Source: UBA5287 sp041672395
GTDB lineage: Bacteria; Bacteroidota; Bacteroidia; Bacteroidales; Dysgonomonadaceae
Assembly: GCA_041672395.1 (NCBI GenBank)
Contig: JBAYZS010000004.1
Span: 1 to 64,000 of the forward strand
DNA: 64,000 nucleotides
Direction: 5' to 3'
The stretch's first letter is position 1. Each line of letters begins with the position of its first letter. The notes under the pieces are model-generated. The model searched no databases, was not told the origin of the DNA, and saw only the letters and a program-made list of their open reading frames with translations. The position numbers and the translations under genes are program-made. This document shows positions 34,127-42,125 of this stretch, one piece after another.

Positions 34127-34729
34127 TTATAAACTTAGGAAAAGTGGAACAAACAACATCACGGACATATCAAGGAACATCCCGTGAAATGCTGAAATCA
34201 CTAAAAAATCCTGTCCCGAATATTTCAAAATAACAGGTAATGTGACGTCAAGCGTTGTTGCTCCACCAGCATTGATAGGGGCCAATTTTCCAAAGTATTT
34301 TACCATCAGCGGTGCAAATATGAGAACACAAAATTCACGCATAATGTTCGCTATCAATGCAAGTGCACCCAATTCTGCTCCACGTGCTTCGGTAATGAGC
34401 ACACTCGACAGTGAATAATAAGCAAAACCTGCACCAACACTTAAACAATCGGTCAGACTGCGATGGGGTAAAAAAATGCTGACAATGGATACTGCTGCAA
34501 ATGTTCCAATTATTGTGGCTATGGGTACTAGAACGATTTTACCGCCAAATGCTTTTGCTGCTTTAAATAGATTCTTGCCAGAACCCAACTGGATGCCAAT
34601 CAGTAAGATAAGTAAATATAATACCCATTTTGAAAAACTGCTTGCAACCAAAAATTCGGGTAAAACAACAAAAATTGCAAGTAATATCCCTACGACAAAT
34701 AGAAGCAGATATATGAGCGACTGTTTCAT
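34127..34729 (-). CDS. lysO: Lysine exporter LysO, C-terminal part as a separate protein
   Basis: A 200-residue membrane protein with six hydrophobic helices, matching the C-terminal two-thirds of LysO (YbjE, DUF340), which exports L-lysine and thialysine in E. coli. Conserved stretch: GAGFAYYSLSSVLITEARGAELGALALIANIMREF and GGATTLDVTLPVILKYSG. The N-terminal third is encoded by the gene immediately upstream, overlapping by ATGA, so the two chains must assemble to give a full transporter. The split form is seen in other Bacteroidota. Confidence 0.85.
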   Translation of the reverse strand: MKQSLIYLLLFVVGILLAIFVVLPEFLVASSFSKWVLYLLILLIGIQLGSGKNLFKAAKAFGGKIVLVPIATIIGTFAAVSIVSIFLPHRSLTDCLSVGAGFAYYSLSSVLITEARGAELGALALIANIMREFCVLIFAPLMVKYFGKLAPINAGGATTLDVTLPVILKYSGQDFLVISAFHGMFLDMSVMLFVPLFLSL

Positions 34730-35004
34730 TTGTTTGATTTATGTCTAAAGAATTTATTATAAACAAATCTACCACAAATAATACTTCCAAGTATTGCGGC
34801 TAATGAGAGGATTAGTGCATCTAAACCGATTAATGGAAAATTTCTTAATACTTCATCATTACTGCCAACGCTGACTCCAAGTGCAAAAAGCAATAGCATT
34901 AATGTAATGTTCACTGCAATCCCTATGTTTTTCGGTATAGATGTTTTTCGTAGAAGACGACCAAGTAATAGGCCTGATGCCAAAATAATAACTATTACCA
35001 ACAT
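34726..35004 (-). CDS. Lysine exporter LysO, N-terminal part (DUF340)
   Basis: A 92-residue membrane protein with three hydrophobic helices, starting MLVIVIILASGLLLGRLLR and containing LLLFALGVSVGSNDEVLRNFPLIGLDALILSL, matching the N-terminal third of single-chain LysO. Overlaps the next gene by four bases (ATGA), which implies translational coupling and equal amounts. The split is by a clean stop-start junction, not a random frameshift: the second protein has its own Met and a helix start. Confidence 0.83.
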   Translation of the reverse strand: MLVIVIILASGLLLGRLLRKTSIPKNIGIAVNITLMLLLFALGVSVGSNDEVLRNFPLIGLDALILSLAAILGSIICGRFVYNKFFRHKSNK

Positions 35005-35036
35005 ATTGTTTGAATATTACCGATTTGTATGAAATG

Positions 35037-35044
35037 CAAAATTA
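35037..35044 (-). promoter_or_regulatory. -7 promoter element of the lysO operon
   Basis: TAATTTTG on the minus strand matches TAnnTTTG, 33 bp before the DUF340 start. Confidence 0.55.
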
Positions 35045-35205
35045 CATAAAAATCCCGAAATATATTGAGTGGATACATTCAGTGATGATAAACATTATAA
35101 TTTAGCTATAATGATGGCATATTGCAAACGCTTTGTAATTCAGGCTGATAACTCTTTTATTAATGTTTAACTAAAAGAGGCGGTGAGATTAACTATTAAA
35201 TATAG

Positions 35206-35235
35206 TTGACAAACGAAACATTATAGTTATGTTTG
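35206..35235 (+). promoter_or_regulatory. Promoter and putative operator of the BlaI/M56 operon
   Basis: TTG (35206-35208), 19 bp, TATGTTTG (35228-35235) fit the Bacteroidota promoter. A palindrome AAACAT-N7-ATGTTT (35216-35221, 35229-35234) covers the -7 element; BlaI/MecI repressors bind dyads at their own promoters, so this is a candidate operator. The operator call is weaker than the promoter call. Confidence 0.6.
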
Positions 35236-35261
35236 CAAAGTCAATTTAAAATATATCGGTT

Positions 35262-35621
35262 ATGAAAGATTTAACAGCTAAAGAAGAGGTGGTAATGAGA
35301 TACTTTTGGGACGAAGATAATTTATTTGTAAAACAATTGGTTGATAAATATCCTGATCCAAAACCGCACTTCAACACATTGTCTACTTATGTTCGATCGC
35401 TTGAAGAAAAAGGATATCTTTCTCATGAAGCATTTGGAACTACTTACCGCTATTTTACTCTTGTTTGCGAAGAGGAGTACAAAAAGGGTAATCTTAAAAA
35501 TGTGGTTAAAAAATATTTCAATAATTCTTACCTGAATGTGGTTTCATCGCTGATAAAAGAAAGGGACTTGTCGGTCGACGAGATTCGAAAATTACTTGAT
35601 GATGTAGAAAACAATCATTAA
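35262..35621 (+). CDS. BlaI/MecI-family transcriptional repressor
   Basis: A 119-residue winged-helix protein: KEEVVMRYFWDEDNLFVKQLVDKYPDPKPHFNTLSTYVRSLEEKGYLSHEAFGTTYRYFTLV, then a dimerisation tail. The family represses its own operon until a sensor metalloprotease partner cleaves it. The partner is the gene 16 bp downstream. Similar pairs without beta-lactamase are common in Bacteroidota and are thought to sense envelope stress; no beta-lactamase is present here. Confidence 0.92.
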   Translation: MKDLTAKEEVVMRYFWDEDNLFVKQLVDKYPDPKPHFNTLSTYVRSLEEKGYLSHEAFGTTYRYFTLVCEEEYKKGNLKNVVKKYFNNSYLNVVSSLIKERDLSVDEIRKLLDDVENNH

Positions 35622-35637
35622 TTTAATACTTAATTCA

Positions 35638-37158
35638 ATGGAAACATTTTTGTACTACTTACTTAGGGCAACTATTGTAGCAATTCTTTTGTATGGTTTT
35701 TACAAGTTGTTGTTTAGTAAAACAACCTTTTATTCTACTAATCGTGTGGCATTGTTTTTAATGTTGATAACAATTATTGCTTTGCCTCTATTCAGATTTC
35801 AATTATTACCTGAGCTAAAAGAGGATGTTTCACCTCTGAAAATCAATACGATAGATATTGCAAATTTGCCTGCTATTGAAGAATCAACTGGTTTTAATAT
35901 TGATATTCAGTGGTTGTCTTTGATAACTGCCATTTATTTTGCAGGATTTGCGTTTTTCCTTATCAGATATATCATTGGGATAATTCAATTGGTTATAATA
36001 ATCAAAAAGTCAGATAAGAAAGGGCTTAATGGGAATGCTGTTTTGTGCATAACAGAAAAACAGACGGAGCCTTTTAGCTGGTGGAATTATATAGTTATTT
36101 CTCAGGTTGATCATTCAATCGAAAACAAAGCAATAATAGATCACGAAGGGGCACACGTGAACTTAAATCATTCGGTCGACCGTTTATTCTTCGACTTATT
36201 TGCTTGTGTTTTCTGGTTAAATCCTTTCGCGTGGCTGATTCGACGCGAATTACAATCGGTTCATGAGTTTCAGGCTGATGAATGGGTTCTTAATAATGGC
36301 ATCGATGCAAAAAAATATCAATTATTATTAATACGTAAGAGTGTTGGTGAAGTGAAATTCGCTCTGGCAAATAGCTTTCTTCAACGCAACTTGCATAAAC
36401 GAATTACTATGATGATGAAAAACAAATCTAATTCTCGTATAAAATGGGGATATGTTGTTGTATTTCCGCTACTTGCAGCGACAATGGTTGTGCTTTCGAT
36501 ACCAAAATTGAACGCAAGTGTTTCAACTCAACAAACCTTTGAAAAATCGGATGAAATTACTTCTAATCAAAAGAAGATTTTTACAGAAAAACCAATTGGT
36601 TTATCAAAACAACCGTTAGAATTGAGTGGGACACAAATTGTGAGTAAAGATACTGTGAAAATCATGATTAACGGGGACTCGGATAAGTCGCAACTTGCTG
36701 ACAAAGATTCAGTAATGGTTGTTGGTCAAGGCAAGATGGATGAAACAAGTAGGATTAAAGTTCGTGGGATGAGTACAAAAATTGGTGAAAATCCGCTTTA
36801 TATTGTTGATGGGGTCGAAATGGAAAAGGGAATTGACCATTTGAAGCGGGATGATGTTGAGTCTGTTACTATGCTGAAGGACAAATCTGCTATGGAAGTT
36901 TATGGGGAAAAGGGAAAAAATGGTGTGATTATCTTTACGACTAAAAATCAGGAAAAGAAGGTTAAACTAAATACGAATGATCTATTGATAATCGTAGATG
37001 ATAAGGAAATGCCTGCCAATTTTGATATGAATTCAATCGATCTCGTTGATATAGAATCTATTTCTGTGCTCAAGGATTTATCGGCTGCAGAACTTTTTGG
37101 GGAGAAGGGCAAAAATGGAGTGATTATAATTAAAAAGAAAATTAAAGAAGTTAAATGA
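35638..37158 (+). CDS. BlaR1-type M56 metallopeptidase with two C-terminal SusC-like plug motifs
   Basis: A 506-residue membrane sensor. The first 270 residues form the M56 domain: helices at about 1-25, 35-52 and 95-125, and zinc motif HEGAH (169-173) with the downstream Glu/Asp region QSVHEFQADEWVL; a further helix lies near 278-293. The rest is extracytoplasmic. Residues about 384-435 and 447-501 are two copies of the SusC/RagA plug signature (NPLYIVDGVE...LKDKSAMEVYGEKGKNGVIIFTTK and LLIIVDDKEM...LKDLSAAELFGEKGKNGVIIIKKK), so the module is duplicated. M56 proteins with such tails are known in the phylum; the tail may bind TonB-receptor partners, which is inference. Forms an operon with the BlaI-like gene. 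Confidence 0.88.
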   Translation: METFLYYLLRATIVAILLYGFYKLLFSKTTFYSTNRVALFLMLITIIALPLFRFQLLPELKEDVSPLKINTIDIANLPAIEESTGFNIDIQWLSLITAIYFAGFAFFLIRYIIGIIQLVIIIKKSDKKGLNGNAVLCITEKQTEPFSWWNYIVISQVDHSIENKAIIDHEGAHVNLNHSVDRLFFDLFACVFWLNPFAWLIRRELQSVHEFQADEWVLNNGIDAKKYQLLLIRKSVGEVKFALANSFLQRNLHKRITMMMKNKSNSRIKWGYVVVFPLLAATMVVLSIPKLNASVSTQQTFEKSDEITSNQKKIFTEKPIGLSKQPLELSGTQIVSKDTVKIMINGDSDKSQLADKDSVMVVGQGKMDETSRIKVRGMSTKIGENPLYIVDGVEMEKGIDHLKRDDVESVTMLKDKSAMEVYGEKGKNGVIIFTTKNQEKKVKLNTNDLLIIVDDKEMPANFDMNSIDLVDIESISVLKDLSAAELFGEKGKNGVIIIKKKIKEVK

Positions 37159-37185
37159 GATTTATTCTTTAATATCCGGTCCACG

Positions 37186-37229
37186 TCTCACCCTCCTCCC
37201 ACTATGGTCTCACTATGGTCCCTCCCTCA
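37186..37229. repeat. 11-bp tandem array, copy 2 of the TCTCACTATGG type
   Basis: Units start at 37186 (TCTCAC), 37197 (TCCCAC), 37208 (TCTCAC) and 37219 (TCCCTC), exactly 11 bp apart, with TATGG after two of them. Degenerate 11-mers may extend to about 37270. It lies 28 bp after the M56 gene in a 281-bp gap that otherwise holds only AT-rich sequence before the next gene. Confidence 0.78.
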
Positions 37230-37439
37230 ACTCGTCAAATTACAGCAACAAAATCATTAAATTTTACAAAAGAAACTGACATTTTTTTGTAAATACTTTT
37301 ATATATTATCAAAATTATAGATTAACAATTAGAAATAATTACATACTTTTGTAACTGTTTTAACAATATATCGGTCTAAATTATTGCTACAATAAATCCT
37401 TTAGTTCAATTACTACATTAAACATTAAATTTCTCTATT

Positions 37440-39896
37440 ATGAAGCGAATCATTTCTCTATTTTGCAGTCTATTCTTTGTAATTTCGATCTTCGCTCAAT
37501 CAACGGCCTCGATAACAGGACAATTAATTGATAAAGAGGTTGATAAACATCTTCCGTATGTAACCATTACTGTTGCTCAGGCTAATGCACCTACTAATGT
37601 AGTGAAACGGCTGGTGACTGATGATAACGGAAAATTTTCAGTATCCTTACCAAAAGGTACTTATGTGTTTTCTTTCCAGTTTATGGGAAAAGAAACATTG
37701 AATAAACAGGTTGAAGTGACTGATGAAAACACTCCTATAGATTTGGGAGAATTACCAATGAACGATTCCTCGAAGATGTTGGACGAAGTGAGTGTGACTG
37801 CACAAAAACCGCTGGTGAGCATGGATATTGATAAAATAACTTATAGCGTAAAAGATGATCCGGAAGCAAAGACATCCAATGTGCTAGACTTACTGCGCAA
37901 AGTGCCGTTGGTAACAGTCGATGCTGAAGATCAAATTCAATTGAAAGGTTCGTCAAGTTTTAAAATTTACCTGAATGGCAAGCCTTCAAACATGATTACA
38001 AACAATCCGTCACAAGTGTTAAAAGCTATGCCTGCCAACAGTATAAAAGATATTGAGGTGATTACTGATCCCGGAGCAAAATATGATGCTGAAGGTGTGG
38101 GCGGAATCATCAATATTATTACCGATAAACGTGTTGATGATGGATATACTGGGTCTGTCGGCGCTGATGCTGGATCGTATGGAAGCTATGGCGGAAATGC
38201 TTATCTGACAATGAAATATGGTAAGTTTGGTTTTACAGGAAACGGGGGATATTATAACGGTCGTCGTCCCGAAGCAGGAACTTCTTATGAGCGTGAAGAC
38301 TTTTCTCCCAATCCGGTTAACATGCTGACTCAGAACGGAAGAAGTAAATCAAAGTACGAAGGAATGTATTTGAGTGGGGGAATCAGTTATGAACCAGATA
38401 CCTTAAATCTTTTCAATGCATCTATTTCCAGACACGTAGGGAACTCAAATTCCGACTCTCATCAAGATGTTTTATCATCCGGAGCGCGCGGATATAGTTA
38501 CAATTCAAGTTCAGCATCAAATAGTGAGTACGGTGGGATGGAGCTGTCGGCCGACTATCAACGCAATTTTAGTAAGAAAGGCGAGATGTTAACTGTATCT
38601 TATCGATTTAACAGAAATCCGAATAACAGCAGTTTCGAAAATTATTTTACTGATGTAACAGGCACTTATTTTTATCCCGACGGTTATCGACAAAAGTCTC
38701 TCAATAAGGCAGGAGGCAACGAACATACCGGACAGATTGATTATGTGAATCCGCTTTCAAAGAAGCATACAATCGAATTAGGTACGAAATATATCTTTAG
38801 GAACAATGGGAGCCGTAGCGAAAACACTTATTATGATGTGGATAACAATGTTTGGAAAGAGGATTTGATTCGCAAAAATGATCTCGACCATGATCAAAAT
38901 ATTGCCTCTGGTTATGCTTCATATAACTTTAAACAAGGGAAAATGGGCTTCAGAGCTGGTTTGCGTGGTGAATATACGGATCAGAAAATTCATTTCATCA
39001 ATGCAAATGATACTACGGTAAATACATCGTTTTTTGATTTGGTGCCTTCATTTGCAGTGACTTATCAAATAGGAATGACTCAGAATCTTCGCTTTGGGTA
39101 CAATATGCGCATTTCACGCCCTGGTATCTGGTACTTGAATCCGTTTGTGAATAATTTAGACCCAAATAACATTTCATACGGTAATCCAAATTTGGATGCT
39201 ACACAATCACATAGTCTGAATTTAAACTATGGTTTGTTCTCACAGAAATTCAACTTTAATACTACTCTTAATTACGACTTCTCAAGGAATGCAATTTCTT
39301 CATATAGCTTTGTAAAAGATGGAGTTACAAACAATACTTATGCTAATATTGGAAAGAACCATAACATTGGTTTAAACATTTATGCAAGCTGGTCGCCTGT
39401 CGATTTTTTACGTGCTAACTTGAATTCTTCTATTGCATATACTGATATTCAAAGTACAACCAACGCCAATTTGAGGAATAATGGTTTTTCCGGAATGGCT
39501 TTTGGGGGCATGACTTTTACATTACCAAAAGACATGCGAATTGTTACTAATGGAGGACTTTTTATGAACAGAGTGCAATTGCAAACCACACAATCACGAG
39601 TCTATTTCTATTCTTTTAGTGTCATGAAAAGCTTTCTCGATAAGAAATTGGATGTCAACTTATCTATTCAAAATCCATTTAATGAGAATCTTGTATTTAA
39701 ATCAACAACAAAAGGAGATGGTTTCATGCAAAAAAGTACTAACTATTTCCCAATGCGTGAACTTCGCTTGAGCATGACTTATCGATTTGGAGATTTGAAA
39801 TCTTCTATCAAGAAAGTACAGAGAAGCATCACTAACGATGATGTGCTTTCCGGAGAAAGTAATCAACAAACAGGTGATGTTCCTACTGGAAACTAG
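37440..39896 (+). CDS. Outer-membrane beta-barrel protein, TonB-receptor-like, with carboxypeptidase-regulatory domain
   Basis: An 818-residue exported protein: signal peptide (1-19, ending SIFAQ), a CarboxypepD_reg-like domain (about 22-110: ASITGQLIDKEVDKHLPYVTITV), a plug-like domain (about 115-230, with LDEVSVTAQKPLVSMDIDKITYSV and DPGAKYDAEGVGGIINIIT), then a beta-barrel of the OMP_b-brl_3 class ending with RELRLSMTYRFGDLKSS. Role in uptake or signalling across the outer membrane is inferred; ligand unknown. No SusD-like partner follows. It lies after the BlaI/M56 pair, 281 bp away, and may be a target of that system. Confidence 0.88.
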   Translation: MKRIISLFCSLFFVISIFAQSTASITGQLIDKEVDKHLPYVTITVAQANAPTNVVKRLVTDDNGKFSVSLPKGTYVFSFQFMGKETLNKQVEVTDENTPIDLGELPMNDSSKMLDEVSVTAQKPLVSMDIDKITYSVKDDPEAKTSNVLDLLRKVPLVTVDAEDQIQLKGSSSFKIYLNGKPSNMITNNPSQVLKAMPANSIKDIEVITDPGAKYDAEGVGGIINIITDKRVDDGYTGSVGADAGSYGSYGGNAYLTMKYGKFGFTGNGGYYNGRRPEAGTSYEREDFSPNPVNMLTQNGRSKSKYEGMYLSGGISYEPDTLNLFNASISRHVGNSNSDSHQDVLSSGARGYSYNSSSASNSEYGGMELSADYQRNFSKKGEMLTVSYRFNRNPNNSSFENYFTDVTGTYFYPDGYRQKSLNKAGGNEHTGQIDYVNPLSKKHTIELGTKYIFRNNGSRSENTYYDVDNNVWKEDLIRKNDLDHDQNIASGYASYNFKQGKMGFRAGLRGEYTDQKIHFINANDTTVNTSFFDLVPSFAVTYQIGMTQNLRFGYNMRISRPGIWYLNPFVNNLDPNNISYGNPNLDATQSHSLNLNYGLFSQKFNFNTTLNYDFSRNAISSYSFVKDGVTNNTYANIGKNHNIGLNIYASWSPVDFLRANLNSSIAYTDIQSTTNANLRNNGFSGMAFGGMTFTLPKDMRIVTNGGLFMNRVQLQTTQSRVYFYSFSVMKSFLDKKLDVNLSIQNPFNENLVFKSTTKGDGFMQKSTNYFPMRELRLSMTYRFGDLKSSIKKVQRSITNDDVLSGESNQQTGDVPTGN

Positions 39897-39917
39897 ATGA
39901 AATATCTTTATCAAAAG

Positions 39918-39961
39918 AAAATCGTATCTTTGGAGTATCAAAATTCTAAGGATACGATTTT
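39918..39961 (+). terminator. Terminator hairpin that contains the trmD promoter
   Basis: AAAATCGTATC (39918-39928) and GATACGATTTT (39951-39961) form an 11-bp stem with a 22-nt loop after the outer-membrane gene. The left arm and loop also contain TATCTTTG (39925-39932), a match to the -7 promoter consensus for trmD. Confidence 0.7.
39925..39932 (+). promoter_or_regulatory. -7 promoter element of trmD inside the preceding terminator
   Basis: TATCTTTG matches TAnnTTTG, 33-36 bp before the trmD start. Transcription would begin in the hairpin loop, so the trmD leader carries only the right arm. Confidence 0.6.
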
Positions 39962-39964
39962 TGT

Positions 39965-40651
39965 ATGATGCGCATTGATATTTTAACTGTTTTACCCGAA
40001 ATGATAGAAGGGGCTTTGACTACTTCTATTCTTAAAAGGGCACAGAATAAGGGACTTGTGGAGTTCGGATTACACAATCTGAGAGATTATTCATTGGATA
40101 AAAGACACCATAGGGTGGACGATTATCCTTTTGGAGGTGAAGCGGGTATGGTTATGCAGATCGAACCAATTGACAGGGCTATCTCTTTTCTGAAGTCGCA
40201 ACGTGATTATGATGAAGTAATTTTCACTACTCCCGATGGTGAACAGTTTACTCAAACTACTGCAAATCAGTTGTCTTTGATGCAAAACATTATTATTTTA
40301 TGTGGTCATTACAAAGGAATCGATTATCGTATTCGGGAACACCTTATTACACGTGAATTATCAATCGGTGACTTTGTGCTGACGGGTGGAGAATTAGTTG
40401 CTGCAATGATTGCTGATGCAGTGGTGAGAGTAATTCCTGGCGCAATCGGCGATGAACAATCGGCACTCTCAGACTCTTTTCAGGATAACCTTCTGGCTCC
40501 ACCGGTTTATACTCGACCTGCGGAATACAACGGATGGCGAGTACCGGATGTACTTCTTTCGGGACATGAAAAAAAGATCGCTGAATGGCGCCTGGAACAA
40601 TCTTTGGAACGGACAAAGCGACTGCGCCCTGATCTTCTCAAAGAAAAATAA
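39965..40651 (+). CDS. trmD: tRNA (guanine-N1-)-methyltransferase
   Basis: A 228-residue SPOUT methyltransferase that makes m1G37 in tRNA from SAM. Typical features: MRIDILTVLPEMIEGALTTSILKRAQNKGLVEF, DDYPFGGEAGMVMQIEPI, the trefoil-knot region IILCGHYKGIDYRIREHLITRELSIGDFVLTGGELVAAMIADAVVRVIPGAIG and SGHEKKIAEWRLEQSLERTKRLRPDLL. Either of two adjacent Met codons (39965, 39968) can start; the second gives the family N-terminus. Not in the usual rpsP-rimM-trmD-rplS cluster, as in other Bacteroidales. Confidence 0.96.
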   Translation: MMRIDILTVLPEMIEGALTTSILKRAQNKGLVEFGLHNLRDYSLDKRHHRVDDYPFGGEAGMVMQIEPIDRAISFLKSQRDYDEVIFTTPDGEQFTQTTANQLSLMQNIIILCGHYKGIDYRIREHLITRELSIGDFVLTGGELVAAMIADAVVRVIPGAIGDEQSALSDSFQDNLLAPPVYTRPAEYNGWRVPDVLLSGHEKKIAEWRLEQSLERTKRLRPDLLKEK

Positions 40652-40695
40652 CTAATTAATGGAGTCTTGATTGAGGTAATTAGACCAAACTTTGA

Positions 40696-40703
40696 TATAT
40701 TTG
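40696..40703 (+). promoter_or_regulatory. -7 promoter element of glyA
   Basis: TATATTTG matches TAnnTTTG, 34 bp before the ATG. Confidence 0.65.
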
Positions 40704-40737
40704 CACTCTATTTAGAAACACTTTAATTTAAGAGTAA

Positions 40738-42018
40738 ATGCAAAGAGACAAACAGATTTTTGATATTATAGATAGAGAAAAGCAACGTCAGCTAAAGGGC
40801 ATTGAACTCATTGCTTCTGAAAACTTTGTAAGTGATCAGGTACTTGAAGCTATGGGATCGGTGTTGACCAACAAATATGCCGAAGGTTATCCTGGCAAAC
40901 GATATTATGGTGGTTGTGAAATAGTTGACTTGAGCGAACAATTGGCAATAGACCGTTTGAAAAAACTCTTCAATGCTGAATGGGTAAATGTACAACCTCA
41001 CTCAGGTGCACAAGCAAATGCTGCTGTTTTTCTTGCATGTCTACAAGCAGGTGACAAGTTCTTAGGATTGAATCTTTCTCATGGTGGTCACCTTTCTCAT
41101 GGTTCACCAGTTAATTTCTCAGGGTTGATGTTTCATGCATTGGAATACAACGTTAAAGAAGATGACCAACGAGTAGATTATGATCAATTAGAGGAGGTGG
41201 CTCGTGCTGAACGTCCAAAACTTATAATCGCAGGTGCATCGGCTTATTCAAGAGAATGGGATTATGCTCGAATCCGTAAAGTGGCTGATGAAATCGGTGC
41301 TATATTTATGGTTGATATGGCTCATCCCGCGGGATTGATTGCTGCTGGATTACTTGAGAATCCACTCAAACATGCGCATATTGTGACTTCTACAACACAC
41401 AAAACTCTTCGTGGACCTCGTGGAGGTGTGATTTTGGTTGGCAAAGATTTCCCGAACCCTTGGGGCAGAAAAACTCCTAAAGGTGAAGTTAAAATGATGT
41501 CGGCATTACTTGATAGCGCTGTTTTCCCAGGAATGCAAGGCGGACCGCTTGAACATGTGATCGCTTCAAAAGCAGTTGCTTTTGGTGAGGCATTAGACGA
41601 ATCATTTGTCGTTTATCAAAAACAGGTGAAAAAGAATGCGACTGTAATGGCACAAGCTTTTATTGATAAAGGATATAAAGTGGTGTCGGACGGAACGGAC
41701 AATCATTGTATTTTAGTTGACCTGCGACTTAAATTTCCCAATCTGACAGGTAAGGTTGCAGAGAAAGCTCTTGTCGAAGCGGATATCACAACAAATAAGA
41801 ATATGGTTCCTTTTGATAGTCGCAGTCCTTTCCAAACCTCAGGTTTACGATTCGGTACTCCAGCTATCACAACAAGAGGTGCTAAAGAAGACTTTATGGA
41901 TGAAATCGTGGAGATGATCGATACTGTTCTTTCAAATCCTGAAAATGGACAAACTATTGCTTCTGTTCGTGAGAAAGTAAATGCAACAATGATGAAATAT
42001 CCATTGTTTGCTTGGTAA
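40738..42018 (+). CDS. glyA: Serine hydroxymethyltransferase
   Basis: A 426-residue PLP enzyme converting serine and tetrahydrofolate to glycine and methylene-tetrahydrofolate. Diagnostic stretches: GIELIASENFVSDQVLEAMGSVLTNKYAEGYPGKRYYGGCEIVD, SGAQANAAVF, DMAHPAGLIAAGL and the PLP lysine in TSTTHKTLRGPRGG. Monocistronic: own promoter and terminator. Confidence 0.97.
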   Translation: MQRDKQIFDIIDREKQRQLKGIELIASENFVSDQVLEAMGSVLTNKYAEGYPGKRYYGGCEIVDLSEQLAIDRLKKLFNAEWVNVQPHSGAQANAAVFLACLQAGDKFLGLNLSHGGHLSHGSPVNFSGLMFHALEYNVKEDDQRVDYDQLEEVARAERPKLIIAGASAYSREWDYARIRKVADEIGAIFMVDMAHPAGLIAAGLLENPLKHAHIVTSTTHKTLRGPRGGVILVGKDFPNPWGRKTPKGEVKMMSALLDSAVFPGMQGGPLEHVIASKAVAFGEALDESFVVYQKQVKKNATVMAQAFIDKGYKVVSDGTDNHCILVDLRLKFPNLTGKVAEKALVEADITTNKNMVPFDSRSPFQTSGLRFGTPAITTRGAKEDFMDEIVEMIDTVLSNPENGQTIASVREKVNATMMKYPLFAW

Positions 42019-42054
42019 TAAATCCTTTTCTGATTGTCATCAGAATCCTTATAG

Positions 42055-42090
42055 TGGGGAATCGCTTTTAAAGTGATTCCTCATTTTTTT
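42055..42090 (+). terminator. Terminator of glyA
   Basis: TGGGGAATCGC / GTGATTCCTCA stem (11 bp with two G-U) followed by eight T. Confidence 0.9.
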
Positions 42091-42094
42091 TGAA

Positions 42095-42102
42095 TATATT
42101 TG
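42095..42102 (+). promoter_or_regulatory. -7 promoter element of recG
   Basis: TATATTTG matches TAnnTTTG, 23 bp before recG and directly after the glyA terminator T run. Confidence 0.65.
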
Positions 42103-42125
42103 CATGTTCTCATTAATAATATTGA

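Noticed and set aside
34726..34729. Frameshift in lysO
   Set aside because: The two chains join by an ATGA stop-start overlap with a proper Met and helix start, and split forms are known in the phylum, so it is not damage.
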